Source: Lachnospira sp900551945 (GTDB taxonomy: Bacteria; Bacillota; Clostridia; Lachnospirales; Lachnospiraceae). From it: DNA of 64,000 nt. Location of the stretch: NCBI GenBank assembly GCA_048380335.1, contig DBFCCI010000038.1:109065-173064 (forward strand), read 5' to 3'. Positions 36,073 to 45,517 of this stretch are shown piece after piece (the stretch's first letter is position 1; the number at the start of each line of letters is the position of its first letter). The translations under genes were made by a program, and so were the position numbers. A model generated the notes under the pieces. It searched no databases, was not told the origin of the DNA, and saw nothing but the letters and a program-made list of their open reading frames with translations.

Positions 36073-38076
36073 TTATAATGTAATCATTATTTTAAGCTTT
36101 CCAATATTCTGCCAATACTTAAATTGAGCTGTCTTTAACTTCATCTCTATAATATCATGTCCTGTATATATTCTTGATACACTGTGCATTGCCATATTAG
36201 CAATATTACCCTTACAATCATAGAATATTACCTTTACGATAGGACATCTCACTAATACATAAGTTTCTTTTGAATAACTTGCCTCACTATAAAAAGTAGC
36301 TGTATAAGAACCATTCTCCTCAGATACAGAAACTCTAATTTGGCTTAATGAAAGACCTATCTGAGCCGCGGCATCTGCATCATATTCTATAATAGAATTA
36401 AGATATGCCTCCACTCTTTCTGGCTCAATATCATAAAATTCAAGAGTTTTTGGAGCTTCATCTTTTTCAAGAGCTTCTTTTTTCTCTTGTTCTTCAATCT
36501 CTTGCTTAATTTGCTCTGTTAATTCTTCTTTGTACTGCTCTCTATATTCTTGTTTTACTTTTTCTTCTATCTTAGCTCTTAATTCCTGTTCATTAATAGA
36601 CTTATCCGCTACTTTATATCTGTCAGCAAATACATTAAGGAAAGTCTCAAGTCTTTGATTATCTAAGTCATACTTATCCATAATTGCGCCAAGTGTCATA
36701 CCTAAAAATGTATTATTCTTGTCGTTTGCAATTCTTTGTCTTAACATATCTATAGAATCTTTTCTTCTATAATAGACAGGTATATCAGCTTCTTCACTAG
36801 TTACAGCCGTTTCACTAACTGGATATGAATAATATTGAGTATTAGCTTCCTGTTCTTGTTCATCTTCATAAGTTATAGCTGTTTCATCAATATGATTATT
36901 AGGATTATAAACTTTATTAGATACTTCTGATGTATTCTGACTTTGTATATCTTTCTCAATTTCATTAACTATTGGCTCATCATCAAAAGCTTCTTCGATA
37001 TCATTATCTTCTTCAAAGTCATCATCATATCTTTCTCTACCAAGGTCTAAATCTATATCCTTACCTGCTGAAATATCTGCCATCGCACCTAAAAGCTGTC
37101 TAAATGCGTCTACTCCAGATGGTTTTGAAGCTTCTTTTTTCTCTTGCTTTTCTTCTTTTTCAACTATTCTTTCTTCTTCATTTTTATTAATAGGTGCTGT
37201 TGATTTTAATGTATTATTATTTATTACAATATCTTCTTTATCTTCTTTTTGATGTAATTGTATTTCTTCAACCTTTTCATCATGTATAACCGTCTTTTGT
37301 GGCTGTGTTATACTTTGTTCTTCTTTTGGCTGCTCTAAGATTGGTTCTTCTTTCTTTTGTTTAAGAACTGGTTTTTTAAAGCCTGCAACACTTCCTGCAC
37401 TGTAATTTGTTGAATATCTTTTTGCAAAACTAGGAACATAAGCGTCTTTTTTAGGTTCTGTTACTTCACTTTCAGCTTCAACCTTTGGTTGTACAGGACT
37501 TACTACTTCTTGATGTGTAGTATTAATATTACTTGTTACTTTATGTTCTTGTGGTGTTACTCTACTTTCTAACACTCTTTTATTTTCATTTGTTAAATTA
37601 TTATCTATTAGATTGTCATTTTGATTTTCAACTGCCTGTGTAGTATCTTGTTGTTCTTGCTTTGGCGCAATATCTGCTTCTTTATATTCTAGTGGCTGTG
37701 CTCCTACAAATGACCACTTTGTAGATGACCTTTTTTGGAAGCACAAATTCATCTTTTTCTTATCATCAACATCAATAACTGTAAATACCATATTACAGCC
37801 TATTCTTGACTTAAAGTTCTTACTAATCGTTACATTAACTCTTTTTAACTCTGTAAAAAATCTACTATTTTTTCCAAGAATAAAATCATCTGTACTGATA
37901 CTACTACCACTTGCCTGATACATATATCCGTCACAGTCATATACCTGGCATGCTTCTATCTTTATTCTGCAATTAGTATCTGTCAGAAGCTTAAATTCAA
38001 ATGTTAAAATATTTTTGTCCTTTAATTTTGTTTCACTTGATACATTTACATCAAATCTGTCATGTACATTTCCCAT
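36073..38076 (-). CDS. large acidic, partly disordered protein of unknown function (667 aa)
   Basis: I do not recognise a family. Residues 1-130 look globular (mixed strand pattern with several Cys). Residues about 140-430 are low-complexity, rich in Gln, Glu, Lys, Pro and Asn, and probably disordered. About 440-530 hold charged helices with a strong coiled-coil stretch of Glu/Lys/Gln, and the last 110 residues again look globular with beta strands (ending in KIMITL). The end domains may be related to each other. There is no signal peptide or membrane helix, so it is cytoplasmic. The layout (domain, flexible linker, coil, domain) suggests a scaffold or cell-organisation protein, without firm evidence. 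Confidence 0.65.
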   Translation of the reverse strand: MGNVHDRFDVNVSSETKLKDKNILTFEFKLLTDTNCRIKIEACQVYDCDGYMYQASGSSISTDDFILGKNSRFFTELKRVNVTISKNFKSRIGCNMVFTVIDVDDKKKMNLCFQKRSSTKWSFVGAQPLEYKEADIAPKQEQQDTTQAVENQNDNLIDNNLTNENKRVLESRVTPQEHKVTSNINTTHQEVVSPVQPKVEAESEVTEPKKDAYVPSFAKRYSTNYSAGSVAGFKKPVLKQKKEEPILEQPKEEQSITQPQKTVIHDEKVEEIQLHQKEDKEDIVINNNTLKSTAPINKNEEERIVEKEEKQEKKEASKPSGVDAFRQLLGAMADISAGKDIDLDLGRERYDDDFEEDNDIEEAFDDEPIVNEIEKDIQSQNTSEVSNKVYNPNNHIDETAITYEDEQEQEANTQYYSYPVSETAVTSEEADIPVYYRRKDSIDMLRQRIANDKNNTFLGMTLGAIMDKYDLDNQRLETFLNVFADRYKVADKSINEQELRAKIEEKVKQEYREQYKEELTEQIKQEIEEQEKKEALEKDEAPKTLEFYDIEPERVEAYLNSIIEYDADAAAQIGLSLSQIRVSVSEENGSYTATFYSEASYSKETYVLVRCPIVKVIFYDCKGNIANMAMHSVSRIYTGHDIIEMKLKTAQFKYWQNIGKLKIMITL

Positions 38077-38362
38077 AAACTCACTCCCGAATATGTAATA
38101 TCTAAATTATTTAAGCGCAACTTATATTATACATTTTTTTTATTTGCTGTTTCAAGCAAATTTAACTTAAAATTTACTTTCTTTTTAAGTTTTGTTACTT
38201 TTTTATAAATTTTCATAATACTTATAATGCACGTTGTCTTATTTTGATAAATACACATTTTCGTTTTATCTTAATACTAACTTAACCAGATAATTTATAT
38301 CTGCTTAGTCGCCTATTTATTTTATTATAACATTATTATCATAATTTATAAACCACTTTCCA

Positions 38363-39106
38363 CTATAAATTCACTATTAATCTTTTATTGTTATCAACAC
38401 TTACTCCCCACTGTTCTAATGAGTAGTCGGGATTAGCATTTATTCCCTGTGCTAACACTCGTAATTCAAAATGTGCATTATCCGGAATATCAGCAATACA
38501 AGTTACATCTTTAATAAGCTCCGGTGTTACTTCATCTGGTTTTACTATTCCAGTAAAATAATAATAATTATCATTACTGTCATTTGTATTTTCTTTACAA
38601 ACCCAAGCTCCATTTTCATATTCCTGTGTATTAAAGTTATAACTTACTTTTCCCTTTAAATCAACATCTACAGTTTGACCTGCAATATTATTTTTAATAT
38701 TTTCTTCACTATTGTCATATACTATAGCAGGAACTAGCCTAACTCTTACATAAGTATCCGTAGTTTTGTAATCTTGTGAATTAATATTTTTAATACTTAT
38801 GCTTTTTTGCTGTGTATTATTATCTTTATTTATTTTTTTATATGCTGTATTAATATTACTAGTATTGTCGTTATATTTTCCATTTCCTTGTATATCCATA
38901 TCTTCATACACCTGTAAATCGTCTTGTCCCTGTTCCACAATACCTATATTAACTGCCGCTCCTGAAAAATTATTTACAACAGATGTTGTTTTTGTATTTA
39001 GATATGCGTATGTCGCCGTTGTAAATAAGGTTGCAACAATTCCCCCTGATATTACAACTATTTTTATTAACCTACTTTTGATATTAATATCCTTTAACTT
39101 TCCCAT
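38363..39106 (-). CDS. TasA/camelysin-like secreted protein, SipW-type signal
   Basis: This 247-residue protein starts with a positively charged N-terminus and a hydrophobic segment (about 15-35) that ends TATYAYLNTKTTSV, the SipW-type pattern in which an AY(F/L) motif follows the cleavage region. The mature part is beta-rich and Asn/Asp-rich, as in TasA and CalY fibre subunits. It lies 9 bp downstream of the sipW-type peptidase gene, which is its likely processing enzyme. It is the last gene of a probable surface-fibre operon. Sequence similarity to TasA proper looks low, so subunit function is inferred. Confidence 0.72.
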   Translation of the reverse strand: MGKLKDINIKSRLIKIVVISGGIVATLFTTATYAYLNTKTTSVVNNFSGAAVNIGIVEQGQDDLQVYEDMDIQGNGKYNDNTSNINTAYKKINKDNNTQQKSISIKNINSQDYKTTDTYVRVRLVPAIVYDNSEENIKNNIAGQTVDVDLKGKVSYNFNTQEYENGAWVCKENTNDSNDNYYYFTGIVKPDEVTPELIKDVTCIADIPDNAHFELRVLAQGINANPDYSLEQWGVSVDNNKRLIVNL

Positions 39107-39115
39107 ATAATAATA

Positions 39116-39613
39116 CTATTCACACTCCTTTGATAACTTAGATTTTCTTAAAATATCTGGTAAAAATGTTGCTACAAATAAAATTGCTATAAATCCTACT
39201 AATAAATAACTGCCTTGCGTAGTATTAAAATATGATGATACATAACCAAGATACGGTATACAAAATATCGCCTTTCCAACTACATTATCAAATGATACTT
39301 TACCACCGTCTTTTACTTCATTTGCATCACCTTTCGTTTCAAAAGTTCTTTTATCAATATCCTTATCGACAACCCTATGAGTAACTAATGAATTTTCATT
39401 AATATAAAAAGTAATTACATCACCTATATTAATAGTATCGGGTTGTGTCTTTTTTACATAGACAAGACTCCCCACCGGATAATTAGGCTGCATACTTCCT
39501 GATAGCACTTTAAAGGTCTGTATTCCTACTATATGTGGTACGTAAAGTGTAAATGCCATTATAATAAACAATATTAAAAAGCCATTTAATATAAAGTTTG
39601 TTATACGTTTCAA
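39116..39613 (-). CDS. sipW: signal peptidase I, SipW (ER) type
   Basis: This 165-residue membrane peptidase has an N-terminal helix (about 7-28), the catalytic Ser in LSGSMQPNYPVGSLVYV, and a catalytic His in SLVTHRVVD where ordinary bacterial enzymes have Lys, so it belongs to the SipW/archaeal/ER type. The box TKGDANEVKDGG and a C-terminal membrane helix complete the family pattern. It sits between the adhesin gene (9 bp gap) and a TasA-like gene (9 bp gap), a placement like sipW in the Bacillus tapA-sipW-tasA operon. Confidence 0.88.
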   Translation of the reverse strand: MKRITNFILNGFLILFIIMAFTLYVPHIVGIQTFKVLSGSMQPNYPVGSLVYVKKTQPDTINIGDVITFYINENSLVTHRVVDKDIDKRTFETKGDANEVKDGGKVSFDNVVGKAIFCIPYLGYVSSYFNTTQGSYLLVGFIAILFVATFLPDILRKSKLSKECE

Positions 39614-39622
39614 CTTTTCCCC

Positions 39623-42427
39623 CTACTTTACAAATCGGTTTATTACTGATGATACATCACTTAACCATTTCCAAGTACTGTTTTTATTATTTTCAAATGT
39701 TGTATCTGCATATTCTCCTTCAGCAATATCTTGATATCTTTCACTATCAAGTCCGAAAAATTCAGCTTTTATGCCATTTTTATAATCAGCCATTCTTAAC
39801 TGTTTTCCAATAAATATATCTACACCTTCAGCTTGTGAATCATTGTCGCTATAATTATCATTGCAACCAATATAGGTATACTCTGGAGTCCAGTTACTTT
39901 GCTCTGTAACTGTATAGAAACCTTTCTTAAGCCCTGTTATAGTTGCTGTATCTTCATTTACATTACCATTTGCGTCAAAAGAAATAGTTTCATAAAATGT
40001 ATTACAAAGCTCACCTTTCTTGTATGTGCCATCACTTAACTTATCTGCATTAAACTGTTCTATTTTAAACACAAATGTTTCGTTTGCTCTTATTTTACTA
40101 TTATTAGTGTACTGCTCATCAATGCACTTAGTTATGTCTAACCTACCCTTAACAACATTAACTTGATATACTGCATAATCTCTTTTACTTCCATCATCAT
40201 TATTTTCTTTATTATATATTACAGGGTCTGCAATATTACCTAATGAATTAACAGTACAACTATCTTCACTACCTACATTAGTTAATTTATTGTAAAGCAC
40301 TCTTAAATAATATTTGTACTCGTCTGCACTTGTATTATTATCTTGCGACCAATTAATTGTAAAGTCATCTAAAGACAATGGACTACCATCTTCACCTATT
40401 GTACAGTTAAGATTAAACATTTCTGCTTGTTTACTGTTATAATCCTGCATATTATCTCCATAGAAAATAACATCATAAATGTCACTTAATTCTGGTAAAA
40501 GTTTAACATTAACTGTTGGCATATCAAGATTTACACTTTTATCTCCTGATATTATTACACTTTGCTCTCCATTAGTATAAATATTATTTCCACCTATAAA
40601 ATTATCATTAGCTTTTATATTAAAGCTCTTTTCCCAACCATTACCATCATCATTTTTATAATTGACTGTTTGATTAGTCCACTCTATATATACAAGATTA
40701 AGGTCGCTATCAAATAATACTGTTCCTTCGTTCACAACTATGTTCTGCCCGTTATCACTGGCTTGCTTTACCATCTCTTTTGTAATAACATTTTCACTGT
40801 CGTCTAAAATATTAAATCTATTGTCAATGTAATCTCTTATTACTACGCCATAAAGGTTTTCGTTTAATTTTTCTTTTGATGAAGCTGTTATTGTTATTCT
40901 ATAAGTTCTATTGTCCCAATTAGTAAGTATTGCACTTTTATTTGACTCAAATTCATTAGTACTTTTAATATTTACAACACTTCCTGAAAATTCGTTACTT
41001 GTAGCATAACTTTTCTTACCATCATTATAAACTGTTCTAGTTGTAGTTTTTGCAATTACATTTCCTTTACTATCTGTAAGTATCGCAACATTTTGTCCTT
41101 CATTTTCTTTATCTTCACTTATAACTAATGTGTAAATTTCATCATTTTTTAAATATCCATCAGGTGCTTGAACTTCTCTTATTGTATAAGTTCCTAGCTT
41201 TAAATTTTCAAATGATACAATACCATTTTCATCAGATATTGCGTACTCATTACTTCCACTAATTGCAAACTTAGCATTAGGCAACGCATTACCATTTTCG
41301 TCTGTCTTTTTAAAATTAATACTACCACTATCTGGTGTTTCTATTTTTGCTGTGCTAGGAATTGTAAACTGCATATTACAGTTAGACTCATTGCCGCCTC
41401 TTTCCATATAAAGCACTGTTAAGGTATGATTAGTATCTCCATCAACAGCTTCACGACTTCCTACTCGATTAAGCTCATCAGCAATAGAACCAACTTGCCA
41501 CAAATCAACATCTCCACCACATTTAGGGTGAATACCACCTAAGTCAAGTACTAAATCACCATCCAAAAACACCCACAAATCATCATCACCAGTAAACTTA
41601 TATACTAAATCACCTGTATATCCATTTAATGAAAACGATACATCGTAACGCATACCAAAGTAATAATTAGTTGCCTTTTGTCCATCAGCAGCCGCATATC
41701 CTTTATCTAATACATTACTATCTGCATTATTAAGAGGGAAAAAGTTATCCCCTGCATTAGTTACATCACCTTGTGGAGAAGTTACACTTTTTAATGTATA
41801 AGTACTACTTTTGTCACCATTATCTTTCTTATCAAATGTTAATTTATAACCACTTAGAATTGTCTTACCTTTTTTTGCTACATCTGAAAAAAGACCAGGC
41901 TCATCGACACTAAATAATACATTTTTATAGTTACTTTTATCAAGACCAACAATTATTCCTGGTGAAGAATTAGTATATGTTGTACTCTCCCCATTAAAAG
42001 TTCCTATTGTTGTAGCTATTCCCTTATTATCATATATACAAGTATTTACATTTAATCCCATAATCTTACAATCATGTTGATTTACTCTATAATTTTGGTC
42101 TACTGTTCCAACTGTTAGTTTACTCTTTCCATTATTAGCATAGTTAGAAGCTGTATTAATACTATTTTCTGGATGTTCTTTATAATTATGACCATTGTTT
42201 CTAACACTATATGGTGCTACAACATAGTCGTAAAATGTACAATAGCCTTCAAGTGTATCACTTTGGGTATTATCATCTACATTATTATTAACTATTTCGC
42301 TAACACGCATATCATTAACATCTACTGCCGCAAATATTGTGCCAAATGATTTCCATGCGGTTGTTAAAAAAAGTATCATACATATTAATACCGCAAAAAG
42401 CCTTTTATGCTTTATAACCTTTTCCAT
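39623..42427 (-). CDS. secreted fibro-slime/SpaA-domain adhesin (934 aa)
   Basis: The protein begins with a signal peptide (about 8-35, ending AVDVND). Near residues 235-365 is a fibro-slime/PA14-like domain (GDDDLWVFLDGDLVLDLGG, later HTLTVLYMERGG). About 370-450 form a SpaA/prealbumin-like domain (NGNALPNAKFAISG, GTYTIREVQAPDGYL). The following 480 residues are beta-rich, with another collagen-binding B-type module near 760-850 (GFYTVTEQSNW). I find no LPXTG motif or C-terminal anchor, so it is released or held by partners. The start at 42427 has AAGGGG 5 nt upstream. It is probably the adhesive tip of a surface structure built with the neighbouring subunits. Confidence 0.82.
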   Translation of the reverse strand: MEKVIKHKRLFAVLICMILFLTTAWKSFGTIFAAVDVNDMRVSEIVNNNVDDNTQSDTLEGYCTFYDYVVAPYSVRNNGHNYKEHPENSINTASNYANNGKSKLTVGTVDQNYRVNQHDCKIMGLNVNTCIYDNKGIATTIGTFNGESTTYTNSSPGIIVGLDKSNYKNVLFSVDEPGLFSDVAKKGKTILSGYKLTFDKKDNGDKSSTYTLKSVTSPQGDVTNAGDNFFPLNNADSNVLDKGYAAADGQKATNYYFGMRYDVSFSLNGYTGDLVYKFTGDDDLWVFLDGDLVLDLGGIHPKCGGDVDLWQVGSIADELNRVGSREAVDGDTNHTLTVLYMERGGNESNCNMQFTIPSTAKIETPDSGSINFKKTDENGNALPNAKFAISGSNEYAISDENGIVSFENLKLGTYTIREVQAPDGYLKNDEIYTLVISEDKENEGQNVAILTDSKGNVIAKTTTRTVYNDGKKSYATSNEFSGSVVNIKSTNEFESNKSAILTNWDNRTYRITITASSKEKLNENLYGVVIRDYIDNRFNILDDSENVITKEMVKQASDNGQNIVVNEGTVLFDSDLNLVYIEWTNQTVNYKNDDGNGWEKSFNIKANDNFIGGNNIYTNGEQSVIISGDKSVNLDMPTVNVKLLPELSDIYDVIFYGDNMQDYNSKQAEMFNLNCTIGEDGSPLSLDDFTINWSQDNNTSADEYKYYLRVLYNKLTNVGSEDSCTVNSLGNIADPVIYNKENNDDGSKRDYAVYQVNVVKGRLDITKCIDEQYTNNSKIRANETFVFKIEQFNADKLSDGTYKKGELCNTFYETISFDANGNVNEDTATITGLKKGFYTVTEQSNWTPEYTYIGCNDNYSDNDSQAEGVDIFIGKQLRMADYKNGIKAEFFGLDSERYQDIAEGEYADTTFENNKNSTWKWLSDVSSVINRFVK

Positions 42428-42470
42428 TCTGACCCCTTTCACCTTATACTTTTTGTTAAATTTATAACAT

Positions 42471-43676
42471 CTATTTATTTAATTTTGCTATACTATAATT
42501 CAACCTTACATTAGCTTTTAAATTATCAGTATTTTGTAATATTCTTTTTGCTATTTTTGAAACATCTTCGTAATTAAATGATTGTATAAGTACGACAAAC
42601 TGCATAATACTGTACCTTGAAATAATATCTCCAGACCTTAAAGAATGTTTAATAACTTCTGTAACTTTTTCAATACTATCTGTAGTTACAGAATTATTTT
42701 TACCACTATATGAATTTTTCAGACCACTTTCTATTGTAAATAAAATGATATATATACCTATATCACTTCTTTTTGCTTTTCTTAACTCAATTTCACAACT
42801 CTTTTTGAATATTTCATATTCACACAAATATGCTCCATCTGCTACATTATAATATTTTCTAAGCTCATTACTTATATTTGTAATATCAGCTTTATATGCC
42901 ATATCTGTTTTTAACAATTCGTTATATATTTCACATAGTTTTTTTGATGGATTTACACTAAGTTTATCATATAACATTTTTTTAACTTCAAAAAAATGCT
43001 TTACTGCCATATTACGTTTATTTTCACTAATAAGAGCTTTCATATAATAATAATGTATATCCTCATCAAATTCATCAAGACTTAATGCCATATAACATAT
43101 TTTTTCCATCTCAGCATATTTTTTCAATTCTAATAAGTCAATTGATAATTGCCTTACTATATCAAGATACATTGAATGATAATATGCGTTAAGTGTTACA
43201 ACCCAATACTTATCTGTGTATTGTGATAAAAACTTTTCCTTATAACACTTTACAGCAAGTCTTGCATACTCTATTCTTTTGTTAATATTTTTTTCATTAG
43301 AGGCTCTTTTGCATAAATCTTCAAATACTTCTGCATCAACTTCAACACTGACTTCACCATTCCAGAAGTAATACCCCCTACCTGTCATTATAAAAAGATA
43401 ATCACCTATATTCTTTTTTAAGGCGCTTCTTAATCTATATATTAAGTTCTTTAACGCATTGGCAGGATTATCGCACTCATCGTCTTCCCATAGTGCTTCT
43501 GATAGCTCCTGTACCGACAGGTTATTTTTTCTGTGACATATTATATAAGCTAAAAGTTTTGTTACCATATCAGACTTTATCTTTTTTTCATTTAAGCTAC
43601 TATCTTTACATGTAAGTTTAAAATCGTCTAAAAATGTTACACTTAACTTTGGTGTAACTGTCTGTATGTCACCCAT
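42471..43676 (-). CDS. transcription regulator: winged helix, BTAD and GGDEF-like remnant
   Basis: This 401-residue regulator has an OmpR-type winged helix (about 10-105; LSVQELSEALWEDDECDNPANALKNLIYRLRSALKK spread over this part), a bacterial transcriptional activator (BTAD/SARP-like) helical domain (about 110-265), and a C-terminal part (about 275-400) that looks like the second half of a GGDEF domain: LRSGDIISRYSIMQFVVLIQ matches the pattern (L)R..D...RYGGDEF.VLL with GGDEF replaced. It may sense c-di-GMP or only keep the fold. It sits inside the surface-protein locus and is probably its activator. Confidence 0.75.
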   Translation of the reverse strand: MGDIQTVTPKLSVTFLDDFKLTCKDSSLNEKKIKSDMVTKLLAYIICHRKNNLSVQELSEALWEDDECDNPANALKNLIYRLRSALKKNIGDYLFIMTGRGYYFWNGEVSVEVDAEVFEDLCKRASNEKNINKRIEYARLAVKCYKEKFLSQYTDKYWVVTLNAYYHSMYLDIVRQLSIDLLELKKYAEMEKICYMALSLDEFDEDIHYYYMKALISENKRNMAVKHFFEVKKMLYDKLSVNPSKKLCEIYNELLKTDMAYKADITNISNELRKYYNVADGAYLCEYEIFKKSCEIELRKAKRSDIGIYIILFTIESGLKNSYSGKNNSVTTDSIEKVTEVIKHSLRSGDIISRYSIMQFVVLIQSFNYEDVSKIAKRILQNTDNLKANVRLNYSIAKLNK

Positions 43677-43709
43677 TTATTACAAAAATCCCCATTCCAT
43701 TTTATTTTA

Positions 43710-44465
43710 TTATTTTTTTATTTTCTTATGCTTTAAATAAAATGAACTAACAATGCCTATTATTACAACTAAACCAGCTATTATTGATATTGTGATATAC
43801 AAATAAACATTGTTATTATCTCCCGTTTTTACAAATGTTTTGCCTGTAAACTGTTTATTTGAATTACTTGAATTGTCTGTATTATTACCACCATTGTTAG
43901 GAATATTATTATTTGTATTCTCTTGTTGTGTTGCACTTATATTTATTCTTAATTTTCCTTGTGTGTTCATATAAGAATTTCCTACACTTTTTCCATCTAA
44001 TGTTACACTAAGTATTATATTGCAAGACTCATTTTTATTTAATGTAGCAAACTTCTTGTCTTCATACAAAAATTTATCTCCAATATCTTCTCCTGAAACA
44101 TATTTTCTATATTCATCACTTCCTATAATTCCATCAAAAAATGCTTCTTGTTCTCCCTCTTTATATAACTTAATTTCATATAATCCACCTTTTTCTCCAT
44201 CAGTATTATCAGCTATATTAGAAAGAATTTCTCCATTTATAAAAAAGTCTACTAACATATCAGAATTGTTAGTTACAACTATCTTACTTTTTCTTTCTTC
44301 TGCCGGCTCCATATTAAGAAAATCAACATCATCTTCTACAGTTACCAAACCACCTGCTGTATCATCAAGTGTTATAAATGTATCATTTGCATATACATTA
44401 CTAACATAGCAAGGTATTAATAACACACAGCTTAAAAATGTTACTAAAAATTTTTTTATCAACAT
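43710..44465 (-). CDS. secreted protein with variant sortase signal FVKTGD
   Basis: This 251-residue protein has a signal peptide (about 1-30, ending VYAND), a beta-rich domain related in pattern to TasA-type proteins (ERKSKIVVTNNSDMLVDFF), an Asn/Ser-rich spacer (about 180-210), the motif FVKTGD near residue 213, one membrane helix and a basic tail KHKKIKK. This is the layout of a sortase substrate with Phe-Val replacing Leu-Pro. No sortase gene is in the window. The start at 44465 has GAGGAG just upstream. It may anchor the fibre to the wall. Confidence 0.72.
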   Translation of the reverse strand: MLIKKFLVTFLSCVLLIPCYVSNVYANDTFITLDDTAGGLVTVEDDVDFLNMEPAEERKSKIVVTNNSDMLVDFFINGEILSNIADNTDGEKGGLYEIKLYKEGEQEAFFDGIIGSDEYRKYVSGEDIGDKFLYEDKKFATLNKNESCNIILSVTLDGKSVGNSYMNTQGKLRINISATQQENTNNNIPNNGGNNTDNSSNSNKQFTGKTFVKTGDNNNVYLYITISIIAGLVVIIGIVSSFYLKHKKIKK

Positions 44466-44473
44466 ACCACTCC

Positions 44474-45121
44474 TCACTGATTATATATTGCAGTAATATT
44501 ACCATTTTCATCAAATTCTGCTAATACTCCCCATTCATTAAGCATAGCATCTGCTACAGCCGTTGTCTGTATTGCTTGTGCGTCAAAGTTTATTTTTGCA
44601 GAAAGTCCACTGTATTTATTAGTATTTTCATTTACATTGTCAAAAAGTGTAAATGAATCCATAAAATCACTCGTCTTTTCATTTGGATTTAAAACACTTT
44701 TATAATATATGTACATTTCACTGTCATTTTCATTATCTTTTGAAGTTATCCAATCATCATCATTTATAAGATTTATTCCTATGTACTTACAATCTGTAAT
44801 ACTTACCTCTTTACCATCCTCTTGTTTTGTATTGTTTACCCAAGATTTGTCAATCTTAATTCTTACATACTGAGCTTTATTTCCACTGTTTATAGCTGAA
44901 ACTTTTTCTTCAACCTTACCGTTTTTTATGTCATCAGACGAGAAGATTATGTTTCCATCATTGTCTGTTTTTCCACCTTCAATATTTAATTTAACGTTTA
45001 TTGAAGATGTCGATATTGTTTTATCAGTATTTGCTACTGCATGATATACTGCCATAGTTCCTCCTGTAAGTGAACCTGCCGCCATTATAGCTGCTGTAAT
45101 AAAAATCAATCTTTTTTTCAC
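44474..45121 (-). CDS. TasA-like secreted protein, SipW-type signal, GTG start
   Basis: This 215-residue protein begins VKKRLIFITAAIMAAGSL and continues with GGTMAVYHAVANTDKTIS, matching the SipW-type signal of TasA/CalY proteins (GTxAYF variant). The mature chain is beta-rich, with an Ala/Asn-rich end (AMLNEWGVLAEFDENG). A GTG at 45121 with GGAGGAG at good spacing is the best start; an ATG further upstream lacks a ribosome site. It is first in the locus and 8 bp before the sortase-type protein gene, and is likely a main subunit cleaved by the SipW encoded downstream. Confidence 0.75.
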   Translation of the reverse strand: MKKRLIFITAAIMAAGSLTGGTMAVYHAVANTDKTISTSSINVKLNIEGGKTDNDGNIIFSSDDIKNGKVEEKVSAINSGNKAQYVRIKIDKSWVNNTKQEDGKEVSITDCKYIGINLINDDDWITSKDNENDSEMYIYYKSVLNPNEKTSDFMDSFTLFDNVNENTNKYSGLSAKINFDAQAIQTTAVADAMLNEWGVLAEFDENGNITAIYNQ

Positions 45122-45240
45122 ATTTCTCCTCCAATCCTTCATTTTGCTACAGTTATTATTATATTTAGTAATTGTCACATATATGTCACACAGAAATGTA
45201 AATATAACTATAAGAAATATATTCTGCGATTTTTAATAGT

Positions 45241-45300
45241 TTAATAACTGTTGTCTGGTCTTATAAAAGCACAAACTTTCACTTGTTATTTACATAAAAA
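45241..45300 (+). repeat. dispersed intergenic repeat, copy E (divergent)
   Basis: This stretch matches other copies in the order gtctt, a-gcacaaacttt, acttgttatttacataaa (compare copy C at 62228). It abuts the suf terminator. Divergence is clear, so the call is moderate. Confidence 0.45.
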
Positions 45301-45340
45301 AAGCCATACTAAGAATTTATTTTTTCTTAGTATGACTTTT
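45296..45340 (-). terminator. suf operon terminator
   Basis: Arms 45305-45315 and 45324-45334 (catactaagaa / ttcttagtatg) form a perfect stem, and TTTTTTT follows on the minus strand. Confidence 0.9.
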
Positions 45341-45389
45341 CATTATTAGAAATCAAATATTCTGCTTTGTTATTTTCTTAATAATAATA

Positions 45390-45488
45390 TTAAGCTTGTT
45401 CTTTTACAACTGTAAGAAGCATTTTATATTTAGTTACAGCTTTTAAACTTTCTGCACTATCAACAGGAAGATTTCTAAAAATATTCAT
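45390..45488 (-). CDS. small protein (32 aa) at the end of the suf operon
   Basis: A 32-codon ORF begins MNIFRNLPVDSAESLKAVTK and ends LLTVVKEQA. AAGGAA lies 7 nt before the ATG, it starts 29 bp after sufU, and the operon terminator follows 50 bp after its stop. The sequence is amphipathic and mildly basic without Cys. It resembles no family I know. Position and ribosome site argue for real translation; a role in Fe-S assembly is only a guess from location. Confidence 0.5.
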   Translation of the reverse strand: MNIFRNLPVDSAESLKAVTKYKMLLTVVKEQA

Positions 45489-45517
45489 TATACTATTCCT
45501 TATACAAATTCATTTTA

